A stretch of 64,000 bases of DNA from Massilia oculi (GCF_003143515.1 NZ_CP029343.1:1984001-2048000), one strand, 5' to 3'. Numbered from the stretch's first letter, positions 26,375 through 34,523 are shown. The notes: generated by a model from the letters alone, not told the origin. Made by a program: numbers and translations.

Positions 26375-26845
26375 TTGTTTCACGTCGTCCTGGTCGAACC
26401 AGAAATCCCGCCGAATACCGGCAATGTGATCCGCCTGTGCGCCAACGCCGGCGCCCAGCTGCACCTGATCGAACCGCTCGGTTTTCCGCTGGACGACGCC
26501 AAGATGCGCCGCGCCGGTCTGGATTACCACGAGTACGCCGATATGAAGGTGCACAAGGATTGGGACGCCTTCCTCGAGGAGGTCAAGCCGGACCAGTCGA
26601 GAATGTTCGCGCTCACCACGCATGGTTCGTCGCCGTTCGCCGAGGCCAGTTTCCGGCCGGGCGACGTGTTCGTGTTCGGGCCGGAGTCGCGCGGCCTGGC
26701 GCCGGCGTTTCGCGAGACCTTCCCGCCTGGCCAGCGCATCCGGCTGCCGATGCGCCCCGACAACCGCAGCCTGAACCTGTCGAACACGGTGGCGATCGTG
26801 GTATACGAGGCCTGGCGGCAGAACGGTTACCAGGGCGGGGCTTAG
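26375..26845 (+). CDS. trmL: tRNA (cytidine/uridine-34 2'-O)-methyltransferase
   Basis: A 156-residue SPOUT methyltransferase that 2'-O-methylates the wobble base of tRNA-Leu isoacceptors. The family motifs are complete: [25 protein letters not shown] and the knot region [20 protein letters not shown]. Translation most likely starts at the TTG at 26375 (MFHVVLVEPEIPPNTG), because GAGGAG lies just upstream and no ATG fits; an ATG 19 codons earlier would add repeat-encoded residues. Its last 4 bp overlap the convergent 62-residue gene. The final 194 bp are present again at 30718-30911 at 97% identity. Confidence 0.93.
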   Translation: MFHVVLVEPEIPPNTGNVIRLCANAGAQLHLIEPLGFPLDDAKMRRAGLDYHEYADMKVHKDWDAFLEEVKPDQSRMFALTTHGSSPFAEASFRPGDVFVFGPESRGLAPAFRETFPPGQRIRLPMRPDNRSLNLSNTVAIVVYEAWRQNGYQGGA

Positions 26846-27030
26846 GTTCGGGTGCAGTTCGACTCGTTCGGGGGCGGTTCGATGCTGATGGCAATCGGAT
26901 CGCTGGACGGGAAGGTCTCCCTTAGCGCTTCGTCGAGCGCGCTGTCGTCGTGGTCCTGGCCTGCGAGCGGCGGCTCGGCGCTGGCAGGTTTTTTGTCCGG
27001 CATCACCGGCACAGTGGGCTTGTTGGTCAT
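26842..27030 (-). CDS. small conserved acidic protein, unknown function
   Basis: A 62-residue protein from the ATG at 27030, preceded by GGCGGAAG. The first half is Pro/Ala-rich (PTVPVMPDKKPASAEPP). The second half has the recognisable module DDSALDEALRETFPSSDPIA, a motif of many short proteobacterial proteins annotated as hypothetical. It converges on trmL with a 4-bp overlap. It has no signal peptide or membrane segment. Its GC content resembles the core genome rather than the cyn genes to its right. Confidence 0.7.
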   Translation of the reverse strand: MTNKPTVPVMPDKKPASAEPPLAGQDHDDSALDEALRETFPSSDPIAISIEPPPNESNCTRT

Positions 27031-27212
27031 GGTCGTTGCTTCCGCCTTGCCATCTGGGGTTATAGCGGAAGAGTGGTAGATGCTGCCCTTGCCTGGCTTG
27101 ACGCCTTCGCCGATACGAGCCAAGCTCGCTCGGCATCATAGGCTCGACATACTTGCGCCAGCATCGGTATCACAGCTTCCCACTCTTCGATTACTCCAGC
27201 CTTTCAGCTGCC

Positions 27213-27683
27213 TCAGAAACCGAGACTGCTCAGTCCTGGATGATCGGCCGGACGGGGGCCGCTGGCGTCCCACAGCAGCTTACGTTCGTCAGCGTCGATC
27301 GGATGCTCGTTGATGCAGGCGTGACGGTGATGCATCAAGCCATTCTCATCGAACTCCCAGTTTTCATTGCCGTAGGCACGATGCCACTGGCCGGAATCGT
27401 CACGATACTCGTACGCAAAACGCACCGCAATGCGCGCGCCGTCAAAGGCCCACAACTCCTTCACCAGGCGGTAATCCAGCTCGCGGCTCCACTTGCGTTG
27501 CAGCAGAGCGACGATGGCTTCGCGACCCTGGGCGAACTCGGCGCGATTACGCCACCAGCTGTCTTCGGTATAAGCGAGCGCGACTTTTTCCGGATCGCGG
27601 GTATTCCAGCCGTTTTCGGCGAGCCGGACTTTTTCGATGGCGGTTTCACGGGTGAATGGTGGCAGTGGAGGACGGATAGACAT
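27213..27683 (-). CDS. DUF1348 / NTF2-like protein linked to cyanate cluster
   Basis: A 156-residue SnoaL/NTF2-like protein of the DUF1348 family. Typical features are [40 protein letters not shown], and the C-terminal [15 protein letters not shown] (each split for length). The NTF2 fold forms a cone-shaped pocket that may bind a small ligand or catalyse a simple reaction; the substrate is unknown. It is the last leftward gene after cynT, cynS and the 63-residue ORF, with a 50-bp gap, so it may be part of the cyanate operon. Its base composition is lower in GC than flanking core genes. Confidence 0.82.
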   Translation of the reverse strand: MSIRPPLPPFTRETAIEKVRLAENGWNTRDPEKVALAYTEDSWWRNRAEFAQGREAIVALLQRKWSRELDYRLVKELWAFDGARIAVRFAYEYRDDSGQWHRAYGNENWEFDENGLMHHRHACINEHPIDADERKLLWDASGPRPADHPGLSSLGF

Positions 27684-27733
27684 GGTATTACTCCTTGATT
27701 GGTATGCAAAGATTGGTAAGCGGTGCTGCTTTC

Positions 27734-27925
27734 TTATTCGTACGCAGATTTATGGCTCATCACGTAAGCCCAGCCGATGGCGACTTCCTGCGTTTCTCCA
27801 TGAGACATCAGGAAGCCATCTAGCGTCACCAGCCAGCCTTCTGCTGTGCGCTGGAAGCCCAGGCGCTGCACCTTCATCAGCTGATCGAACCAGGTCTGTG
27901 CAGAGGCTTGTTCAGTCGTGTTCAT
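27734..27925 (-). CDS. 63-residue protein downstream of cyanase, unknown function
   Basis: A 63-residue soluble protein, [20 protein letters not shown] followed by [22 protein letters not shown] (adjacent segments). The gene lies 20 bp after cynS in the same direction, and GAAGG sits before its ATG. Aromatic and hydrophobic residues are spaced as in a small alpha/beta fold, but I recognise no family. The position between cynS and the DUF1348 gene suggests a role, or at least co-expression, with cyanate use. Confidence 0.6.
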   Translation of the reverse strand: MNTTEQASAQTWFDQLMKVQRLGFQRTAEGWLVTLDGFLMSHGETQEVAIGWAYVMSHKSAYE

Positions 27926-27945
27926 CGCAGCGCCTTCGTGAAGTA

Positions 27946-28416
27946 TCAGTACGGCTTGTTCGGCAGGAATTTGCCGTCCAGCGTGATCACGGCGCGCTCG
28001 CCGCCGTCCGGATCCGCGACCTTCTGGATGTCGAGCTTGAAGTTGATGGCGCTGATAATGCCGTCGCCGAACTGCTCGTGGACCAGGGCCTTCAATGTGG
28101 TGCCGTAGATCTGCACCATCTCGTAGAAGCGGTAGATGGTCGGATCGGTCGGCACACCGCCCGGGATGCTGCCACGCAGCGGCACGGCCTGCAGCTGCCT
28201 GGCGTCGGCGGCGTCCAGACCGAGGCGGTCGGCCACCAGCTCCGCGGCTTCTTTCGACAGTGCATGCTGCCCCAGCAGCGCCGCCGTGACATAGGCCACG
28301 CGGTGGCCGGTGCCCTCGGCCAACTGGGCAAAACTCAGGTCCTTGATGGCCTTGGCGGCGAGCACGCGGGAAGTCAGGTCAACCCGGGTGTCTTGGGTCA
28401 CGTTCGATTGCAGCAT
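27946..28416 (-). CDS. cynS: cyanase (cyanate hydratase)
   Basis: A 156-residue cyanase that converts cyanate and bicarbonate to carbamate, which yields ammonia and CO2. It has an N-terminal helix-turn-helix-like domain and a C-terminal catalytic domain. The active-site residues lie in [15 protein letters not shown] (Arg and Glu) and FGDGIISAI (Ser). Length and ending ([10 protein letters not shown], family form DGKWLPYKPF) are normal. It is 33 bp after cynT in the same operon, so the bicarbonate supplied by the carbonic anhydrase can feed this reaction. Confidence 0.96.
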   Translation of the reverse strand: MLQSNVTQDTRVDLTSRVLAAKAIKDLSFAQLAEGTGHRVAYVTAALLGQHALSKEAAELVADRLGLDAADARQLQAVPLRGSIPGGVPTDPTIYRFYEMVQIYGTTLKALVHEQFGDGIISAINFKLDIQKVADPDGGERAVITLDGKFLPNKPY

Positions 28417-28449
28417 AATGAAGTCCTTTCAGGTCAGTAGGTAATGCGG

Positions 28450-29112
28450 TCAGGCGGCCTTGAGCTGCCGTGTGGATTGATAGGCCACCGTGCCGGGATG
28501 ACGGGCCAGGTTGACGAATTCATTTTTCGCGCCGTCGAGGGCATTGATATCGCCGGTCTCGATGTCGTACACCCAGCCATGCAGGGCGACCTTGCCCTGT
28601 TCGAGGGCCAGGGCGACCGTAGGATGGGTACGGATGTTCGTCAGCTGCGCCACGACGTTGGCGTACACCATGGCGCTCACTTTCGCCTCTGGCGTGATGT
28701 GGGTGCGCGCTTCGTTGACGGCCTTCGCCGCATCGGCGTGGCGCAGCCAGCCGGCCACGGCAGGCAGGTGATCCAGGCATGTGCATTTGGCGATGGCGGT
28801 CATGGCGCCACAATCGCTGTGGCCGCAGACCACGATGTCGGTCACGCCCAGCACACCGACGGCGTATTCCACAGTGGCGGTAACGCCGCCCGGCTCGGAA
28901 GTGTAGGAAGGCACGATGTTGCCGGCGTTGCGGATGACGAAGACGTCGCCTGGTTGCTGCTGGGTCAGCAACTCGGGCACCACGCGGCTGTCCGAGCAGG
29001 TAATGAAGAGCGTACCTGGGCTCTGGCTCGTAGCCAGTTGCTTGAACAGGCTGGACATACCAGGGAAGACATCTGCCTGGAACTTGATTGCGCCTTGAAT
29101 AAACCGTTTCAT
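28450..29112 (-). CDS. cynT: beta-class carbonic anhydrase of the cyanate operon
   Basis: A 220-residue beta-carbonic anhydrase. The zinc ligands are in [11 protein letters not shown] (Cys, with the Asp-Arg dyad) and CGHSDCGAM (His and Cys). In cyanate operons this enzyme keeps bicarbonate available by rehydrating the CO2 lost during cyanase turnover. The start at 29112 begins [18 protein letters not shown]. It is the first gene of the leftward cyn operon and is divergent from cynR across a 223-bp gap. Confidence 0.95.
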   Translation of the reverse strand: MKRFIQGAIKFQADVFPGMSSLFKQLATSQSPGTLFITCSDSRVVPELLTQQQPGDVFVIRNAGNIVPSYTSEPGGVTATVEYAVGVLGVTDIVVCGHSDCGAMTAIAKCTCLDHLPAVAGWLRHADAAKAVNEARTHITPEAKVSAMVYANVVAQLTNIRTHPTVALALEQGKVALHGWVYDIETGDINALDGAKNEFVNLARHPGTVAYQSTRQLKAA

Positions 29113-29335
29113 TTGATCTCACTCCCTGGTGTCGGTGTGAGTACATCTTCGGGCGTTTCTACTATTGCGTCCAAGACCTGTTTCGAATGATTGCCATAGG
29201 CAGAACCAATAGTTATGTGATGTTGCCCAGCTGTGAGCGTGGTGCATGAATGCGCCGCCTGCGGATGTTTCGGGTATCCCACGGCCACGAGTGGTCTAAA
29301 ATAGCCGTCATAGGAGAAACCAGTAACAAAGTGCC
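29113..29335. promoter_or_regulatory. cynT-cynR divergent promoter region
   Basis: A 223-bp AT-richer gap between divergent cynT and cynR. LysR regulators typically bind T-N11-A sites in such gaps and activate the divergent operon when the inducer (cyanate for CynR) is present. I did not find one unambiguous palindrome. The stretch near 29188-29215 containing ATTGCCATAGGCAGAACCAA is the most likely zone. Confidence 0.45.
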
Positions 29336-30226
29336 GTGCAACTTCGCCTGATCCGTTATCTGTTGGCCGTGGCTGAACACGGCAATTTCACGCGTGCCGC
29401 TGAGTCTCTTCACGTCTCGCAGCCCACGCTATCGCAGCAGATCATCCAGCTCGAGGACATGCTTGGGGTTGCGTTGCTCGACCGTGGTGGGCGAACGGTG
29501 AAGGTCACCGATGCCGGCAGGGTCTATATTCAGTACGCGGAACGCGCTTTGCGCGAGCTGGAAACAGGTCGGCGTGCAATTCACGATGTGCAGGACCTGG
29601 TGCGCGGCGAGCTGCGTCTGGCAACCACGCCAACTTTTACTGCCTATCTGGTCGGTCCATTACTGGCGGCGTTTCACGCCCGTTATCCAGGGATCATGGT
29701 CCGCTTGAAAGAGATGTCCCTCGATACCATTGCAGCCGCCGTGGCTGCCGATGAGGTCGACCTGGGCATTGCATTTGCGGTCTCGCGTCCCGCTGACGAC
29801 ATCGAATGCGAGCCCTTGCTGTTTGAACGTCTGCATGTAGTCGTCGGTACGCAGCACAAGTTCGCTGCGCGTACGCGACCGATTACCCCAGAGATGTTAG
29901 CGACCGAACGACTGGGAGTGCTCAGCCTTGATTTTGCGACGCGTCGCCACATCGACGATTATCTTCGCTCGCTCGGCATTGCTCCGTACATTGCGATGGA
30001 AACGAATACGATCAGCGCCTTGATCGAGGTAGTGCGCCGCAGCGACATGATCACGATACTACCTCAAGCCATCGGTCTACAGCATGCTGATCTTCGCAAC
30101 ATAGCCATTACGCCCGAACCGCAGCCGCGCACTGCAACGTTACTGTATCGTCGCGACGTATATCGCTCTGCCGCGTCGATCGCCTTCACGGCCTTGGCCA
30201 AGCAGTCGTTCAGCAGCACGAGCTGA
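29336..30226 (+). CDS. cynR: LysR-family regulator of the cyanate operon
   Basis: A 296-residue LysR regulator. The N-terminal HTH is standard (LRLIRYLLAVAEHGNFTRAA, then LHVSQPTLSQQIIQLED), with the effector domain from about residue 90 (GELRLATTPTFTAYLVGP). Divergent orientation to cynTS identifies it as CynR-like; the similarity to other CynR/CbbR/NAC-type members cannot be ranked by eye. Translation starts at the GTG at 29336. Its GC content is around 55% in places, clearly below the 65-70% of neighbouring core genes, supporting horizontal acquisition of the cyn cluster. Confidence 0.87.
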   Translation: MQLRLIRYLLAVAEHGNFTRAAESLHVSQPTLSQQIIQLEDMLGVALLDRGGRTVKVTDAGRVYIQYAERALRELETGRRAIHDVQDLVRGELRLATTPTFTAYLVGPLLAAFHARYPGIMVRLKEMSLDTIAAAVAADEVDLGIAFAVSRPADDIECEPLLFERLHVVVGTQHKFAARTRPITPEMLATERLGVLSLDFATRRHIDDYLRSLGIAPYIAMETNTISALIEVVRRSDMITILPQAIGLQHADLRNIAITPEPQPRTATLLYRRDVYRSAASIAFTALAKQSFSSTS

Positions 30227-30268
30227 ATGTGCGAGCGTGCTGCGCAATTTCATCGTCACGCCAGGCGG

Positions 30269-30681
30269 GCAGCAGGTAATAAATCGCAGTCGAGTCAGAA
30301 CGGCAGGCTCCGTCCCCCTCCCTGTTCACGCGGTGTCGACTTCGGTATGTCTCCTTGAAGTGACCGCCTTCCGGATGCGGCATGAGCGACAGCAGAGAGA
30401 TCAGATGGTCCGGATTGGTGTCAGGAGTCATGGCCTGTCTCAGGTCAAAGCGTCATTGTTTTCAGGAAGGTCATCGTCCGACAAAGGATCGATCCGAACT
30501 CAGGCCACGCCTTCGCGAAAGGCGCCGGCACGAAACGCCCGCGCGCAAAAGCGTTCGCCGATCAGGCGGTGCGCCTCCGCCTCGGGATGCAGCTCGTCGG
30601 GTAGAGGATACCGCGCATTGTCCTGCGAGCCGTAGAGCTCCCTGCCGTCGAGGTAGTGGATATGCGCATCGGCCGGCGCCC
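30269..30681 (-). pseudogene. truncated copy of SGNH hydrolase 3' end plus cupin 5' end
   Basis: This 413-bp block aligns without gaps to 34361-34773 with 16 mismatches by my count (about 96% identity). On the minus strand it carries the last part of the SGNH-hydrolase gene, the intergenic gap, and the first 50-odd codons of the DUF985 cupin gene (MTPDTNPDHLISLLSLMPHP). The cupin frame then runs into unrelated sequence and stops at 30210. No complete protein can be made. The right end is joined to a trmL fragment at the shared ten-base sequence GCCGGCGCCC. Confidence 0.85.
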
Positions 30682-30911
30682 AGCTGCACCTGATCGAACC
30701 GCTCGGTTTTCCGCTGGTCCGGCCGGGCGACGTGTTCGTGTTCGGGCCGGAGTCGCGCGGCCTGGCGCCGGCGTTTCGCGAGACCTTCCCGCCTGGGCGG
30801 CGCATCCGGCTGCCGATGCGGCCCGATAACCGCAGCCTGAACCTGTCGAACACGGTGGCGATCGTGGTGTACGAGGCCTGGCGGCAGAACGGTTACCAGG
30901 GCGGGGCTTAG
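30672..30911 (+). pseudogene. truncated, internally deleted copy of trmL
   Basis: Two pieces of trmL are joined here: 30672-30717 matches 26447-26492, and 30718-30911 matches 26652-26845, including the stop codon. The missing 159 bp correspond to exactly 53 codons, so the remaining frame stays open. The longer piece has 5 mismatches in 194 bp, of which 4 are synonymous. It lacks the N-terminal half of the SAM-binding knot and a start codon, so it cannot be functional. It lies in the same orientation as the complete gene 4 kb to the left. Confidence 0.88.
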
Positions 30912-30962
30912 TGTTGGCTTCGGGTTAGTGCCATGGAACAGGGCCGTCGCCAGATACGGCGG

Positions 30963-31982
30963 CTATCCATGCGATGAGTCGTACGGCCCGTCTGCCGCAA
31001 GCAGGTCCGCGATCGCATGGTAGCCATACAGAAGCGCCAGCGCATGTGGCGTCAAGCCCGCATGCGAGACAAGATCGCGCCTCGCCCCGGCCTCGACCAG
31101 TGCACGCGCCGCATCGGCATGGCCATGCCAGACCGCGTCGTGCAAGGCGCTCAGGCCATTGTAGTCACCCTGCGCGTCGATCGCGGCCACATGACCTCCG
31201 GCGCATGGCCTTGTCAGGACGCGCACCACATCGGCGTGCCCGAAGTACGCCGCTTCATGCACGACCGTGGCCTTCATCGGACCGCAGGTCACTCGCGCGT
31301 CGGCGCCTGCATCGAGCAGCCTGCGGGCGATCTGCGCGTGGCCCATGCGCGCGGCCATGCCGAGCGGCGTGCAATCCTCGTCAGGACCGCCGATGGCGGG
31401 CGCGCGTTGGTCCAGCGGATGCCCCAGGGCGATCAGGCGCTCCACGGCTGCGAGGTCGCCCTGCGTGACTGCTGTCATCAACGCCTGGTCGCGGGTCCGC
31501 GCCGCATCGCGCGCTTCGCGTGCCTCGATCAAGCCGGCGATCGTGTCGAGGCCATCCTCGCGCGCCAGTTCGAGCGCATTCCGGCCGGCATGACCGCGCG
31601 GCGTCGTGCGTGCGCCGCAATCGAGCAACAGGCCAACGACTCCCGCGTGCTTGTGCAGGACCGCATCCATCAGCGCCGTGTGACCGATGCTGGGCGACTG
31701 CAGATCGATGAACGCACCGTGCGCCAGCAGCAGCGCCGCCACATCGGGATTGCCCGACTGCGCCGCCTTGTGCAGGGCCGTGGCGCCCATGCGCGGATCG
31801 AGCGTGTGGACATCGGCGCCTGCCGTGAGCAGAAGTTCGACGATCTGCGACTGGCCCAGGCCGGCCGCGATCATCAGCGGTGTGAAACCGTCGGGCCCGC
31901 GCCGGCTCACATCGGCGCCCCGGCCGACCAGCACGCGCACCGAATCGATGCTGCCGCTGCGAATCGCGGTGCAGATATTCAT
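30963..31982 (-). CDS. ankyrin-repeat protein
   Basis: A 339-residue protein built mostly of ankyrin repeats: DGFTPLMIAAGLGQSQIVEL, GATALHKAAQSGNPDVAALL, GHTALMDAVLHKHAGVVGLL and several weaker ones to the C-terminus, about eight in all. It has no signal peptide, so a cytoplasmic protein-binding role is likely. The ATG at 31982 (MNICTAIRSGSIDSVRVLV) overlaps the stop of the upstream hydrolase gene as ATGA, so the two are translationally coupled. Its partner is unknown; an adaptor or inhibitor of the hydrolase before export is possible but only inferred from the coupling. Confidence 0.85.
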   Translation of the reverse strand: MNICTAIRSGSIDSVRVLVGRGADVSRRGPDGFTPLMIAAGLGQSQIVELLLTAGADVHTLDPRMGATALHKAAQSGNPDVAALLLAHGAFIDLQSPSIGHTALMDAVLHKHAGVVGLLLDCGARTTPRGHAGRNALELAREDGLDTIAGLIEAREARDAARTRDQALMTAVTQGDLAAVERLIALGHPLDQRAPAIGGPDEDCTPLGMAARMGHAQIARRLLDAGADARVTCGPMKATVVHEAAYFGHADVVRVLTRPCAGGHVAAIDAQGDYNGLSALHDAVWHGHADAARALVEAGARRDLVSHAGLTPHALALLYGYHAIADLLAADGPYDSSHG

Positions 31983-33112
31983 GGCGCCCCCAGCGCGCCG
32001 AGAAACTTGAGCAATTCGGCATTCAGACGGTCGGCCGCCTCGTGCTGGACCCAGTGGCCCACACCCTCGAGCCGCACCTGGCCGACGAGGCCCGGTTGTC
32101 CGCGCCGCAGTTCGGCCAACGTGGGCGTCGTCTTGTGGAAGAACTGGCACAGGCCGTCTTCCGCGCCCCAGATGTAGAGGGATGGCTGCCGGATGACGGC
32201 GCCCTTGAACGCGGAGAGCAGGTCGAACGAGCCCTGGGTGGCCCGGTAATGGTTCAGACCACCGCGAAATCCCGTTTTTTCGAAGGCCGCGATGGTGTGC
32301 CGCACATAGGCGGGGTCGGCCCACGCCGGCAACTTGGCTGGCGCAGGACGCAACAGGCTGCGACGTGGGTCGATCGGGTCCCAGCGCTGATCCGCCGGCG
32401 GGCTGGCGGAGGGCCAGTACAGGATGGAAGGGATCGACTGCGCGGGCGGCGCGAACAGCGCTTCGGCGCCAGGCTTGATCCACTCCAGCGCATAGTAGCG
32501 ATCGCCCAGTCCGCGCTTGCGAAGATCCTGGTACAGGCTCGTCTCACCACGCGGCGCGAACGGAATGCTGATGCTGACCAGCGCGCGGAAGCGGTCGGGC
32601 CGCATCAGCGCAGCGCGCTGGGCGTGGTCCGCGCCCCAGTCGTGGCCGACGACGACCGCCGTGTCGATCTTGAGGGCGTCGAGCACGCCCACCAGGTCGC
32701 CCACCGTGTACATCGATGTGTACAGAGCGGGGTCGCGCGGCGCGAAGCTCTGGCCGAAGCCGCGCATGTCGAGCGCCACCGCCCGGTAACCTGCGGCGGC
32801 GACCGCCCGCATCTGGCTGCGCCAGGTGTCGGCGGTATCGGGAAAGCCGTGACAGAACAGCACCGCGGGGCCGGCGCCCTGTTCGATGACGCGGAACGGT
32901 TCACCGTCAATTTGAATCAGGCTCTGGCGCACCGGCAAGGCCCCCGTCGCCGACGCAGCCACCGCGCCAGGCGCGATCAGGCCGAGACCTGCAAGCGATG
33001 CGGCGCGCAGCACGTTGCGCCTGCCCGCCAGTAGCGGCGCACCTGCGTCGGCGTGTGGGTCCTGCAGAGAGTGCGCGGCCGGAGTGGGGAACGAAATCGA
33101 GATCGGAATCAT
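31979..33112 (-). CDS. Tat-exported alpha/beta hydrolase (epoxide hydrolase-like)
   Basis: A 377-residue alpha/beta hydrolase. The N-terminus carries a twin-arginine signal, GRRNVLRAASLAGLGLIAPG, so export by Tat is predicted. The fold motifs are HGFPDTADTW, RGFGQS, the nucleophile elbow GHDWGA with an Asp nucleophile (the epoxide hydrolase/dehalogenase type), the acid in WGAEDGLC and the catalytic His in GVGHWVQHEA. AGGAGGT precedes the start codon. It is divergent from a TetR gene and coupled to the ankyrin gene, so the TetR protein probably controls both. Substrate unknown; haloalkane dehalogenase activity is an alternative. Confidence 0.87.
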   Translation of the reverse strand: MIPISISFPTPAAHSLQDPHADAGAPLLAGRRNVLRAASLAGLGLIAPGAVAASATGALPVRQSLIQIDGEPFRVIEQGAGPAVLFCHGFPDTADTWRSQMRAVAAAGYRAVALDMRGFGQSFAPRDPALYTSMYTVGDLVGVLDALKIDTAVVVGHDWGADHAQRAALMRPDRFRALVSISIPFAPRGETSLYQDLRKRGLGDRYYALEWIKPGAEALFAPPAQSIPSILYWPSASPPADQRWDPIDPRRSLLRPAPAKLPAWADPAYVRHTIAAFEKTGFRGGLNHYRATQGSFDLLSAFKGAVIRQPSLYIWGAEDGLCQFFHKTTPTLAELRRGQPGLVGQVRLEGVGHWVQHEAADRLNAELLKFLGALGAP

Positions 33113-33190
33113 GCAAGGAACCTCCTGGTGGGTGTCGATCGGTGACGGCGCTTTCTGTCACAATGTGGCTGACAAGACCAGCACGTGCCG

Positions 33191-33246
33191 CCTGTGTGAT
33201 TCATATTACGTTTAGTAGGTTACCATAGGTAATATGAATCCACAGG
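33191..33246. promoter_or_regulatory. large inverted repeat between hydrolase and TetR genes
   Basis: Outer arms CCTGTG (33191-33196) and CACAGG (33241-33246) flank perfect inner arms GATTCATATTA (33198-33208) and TAATATGAATC (33230-33240). One unpaired base separates the parts on the left. In the centre lies a second dyad, TTACC-ATA-GGTAA (33220-33232). This sits in the divergent promoter and is the expected operator zone of the TetR protein. Confidence 0.7.
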
Positions 33247-33278
33247 CGAATCGTGTGCGCCACGCGTAAGGACGAGCA

Positions 33279-33869
33279 TTGACGAACAAATTACCCCGGG
33301 CCGATCGCAGGGCCCAATTGCTGGACACCGCGTATGCCATCGTGCGCGAACACGGCACCGATGCCCTCACGCTCGGTGCACTGGCAAAAGAAGCCGGCGT
33401 GAGCAAGCCGATCGCCTACAGCCATTTTGAGACCCGCTCGGGTTTGTTGACCGCGCTGTACCAGGAAATCAACGAACGCCGGCTCGCTGCGGTGGCGGCC
33501 GAATTGACCGATACGCCCGCGAACCTGCCGACCATCGCGCGCATGTTGGCGGCCGCGTACATGAGCTGCCATGCGGCGCTGGGACCCGAGTGGCACGCGA
33601 TCGGCGCGGCGATGCAGGGCGACGCCGCGATGCACGCGTGCCATGAGCGCATCATCGACGGCTACGTCGACTTCTTCCACGACGCACTCGCGCCCGTGTC
33701 ACCACTGGCGAGTGCGCCACTGCGCAGGCGCTGCATCGGCATCATCGGCGCGGCCGAGGCGCTGTCGGCCGCGATGGTGCGCGGACGCGTGAGCGAACGG
33801 CTGGCGGCGGCCGATCTCGAGTCCCTGATCGTCGCTGCGCTGGTCCCGGCCGCCAGCGCCGTCGATTAG
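33279..33869 (+). CDS. TetR-family transcriptional regulator
   Basis: A 196-residue TetR regulator. The HTH is in residues about 10-55 (RRAQLLDTAYAIVREHGTDA, then LGALAKEAGVSKPIAYSHFE). The C-terminal ligand domain follows. Translation probably starts at the TTG at 33279, with AAGGA eight bases upstream; no ATG is available near the HTH. It is divergent from the Tat hydrolase-ankyrin operon, with a large inverted repeat between them, the classic layout for a local repressor. Confidence 0.9.
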   Translation: MTNKLPRADRRAQLLDTAYAIVREHGTDALTLGALAKEAGVSKPIAYSHFETRSGLLTALYQEINERRLAAVAAELTDTPANLPTIARMLAAAYMSCHAALGPEWHAIGAAMQGDAAMHACHERIIDGYVDFFHDALAPVSPLASAPLRRRCIGIIGAAEALSAAMVRGRVSERLAAADLESLIVAALVPAASAVD

Positions 33870-34025
33870 CCGAACGGCCCTGACGCCAGAGACATCATCG
33901 GTGGTGCTGGCATGCCGGACGCGCGCACAGGCGCTGAAAAGCACCACGGCAAGCGCATTTGGCCCGGTGTCAGCCATTCTTGGCGCGACGGCGTTCGCCC
34001 CAGGCGCCCCTTCGCAACCGGATCA

Positions 34026-34523
34026 TTACGCCAAACGTGCGATCAATGCCGAATGCCGGGGCCAGTCCTTCTTGAGGAAGCGCTCATCCCCGATCTCGAA
34101 TTCTTCGAACTCGAAGCCAGGGGCTACCGTACAACCGACCAGGCTGTGGCCCTCGGACTCCTCGCATTCTGCAGCGAACCAGCGCCCGGCAGGGACCAGC
34201 GCCTGGAACTGCGCGCCCTCATGCCGCAATGGGTTGCCCAGCCTGAGCACGCTGAGCTCCCCATCCGGCTCCAGGACGTGGATCCGAACTGGCACCCCAT
34301 CATAGAAATGCCACATCTCGTCCGACCGAATCCGATGCCAGGTTGACCTCTCCCTTGCGCGCAGCAGGTAATAAATCGCAGTCGAGGCAGAACGGCTGGC
34401 TCCGTCTCCCTCCCTGTTCACGCGGTGTCGACTTCGGTAGGTCTCCTTGAAGTGACCGCCTTCCGGATGCGGCATGAGCGACAGCAGAGAGATCAGATGG
34501 TCCGAATTGGTGTCAGGAGTCAT
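34026..34523 (-). CDS. DUF985 cupin protein
   Basis: A 165-residue cupin of the DUF985 (cupin_5) family. It has the N-terminal HPEGGHFKETYRS, the central WHRIRSDEMWHFYDGVPV and the C-terminal VAPGFEFEEFEIGD. Metal or sugar binding has been suggested for the family, but its function is unknown. It lies 68 bp downstream of the broken SGNH-hydrolase gene in the same direction. Its first 163 bp, with the gap and part of the SGNH gene, are duplicated at 30269-30681. Confidence 0.88.
   Translation of the reverse strand: MTPDTNSDHLISLLSLMPHPEGGHFKETYRSRHRVNREGDGASRSASTAIYYLLRARERSTWHRIRSDEMWHFYDGVPVRIHVLEPDGELSVLRLGNPLRHEGAQFQALVPAGRWFAAECEESEGHSLVGCTVAPGFEFEEFEIGDERFLKKDWPRHSALIARLA

Larger units (their letters stand above)
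30227..30962. other. gene-free mosaic region of truncated gene copies
   Basis: This 736-bp stretch holds no intact gene. From left to right it contains about 40 bp of unassigned sequence, a 413-bp copy of the SGNH/cupin segment (30269-30681), two joined pieces of trmL (30672-30911) and about 50 bp before the stop of the ankyrin gene. Details are in the separate entries. Confidence 0.85.

Noticed and set aside
26846..30677. prophage or integrative conjugative element at trmL
   Set aside because: No integrase, recombinase, phage structural or conjugation gene is present between the trmL copies, so only a small island or recombination event is supported.
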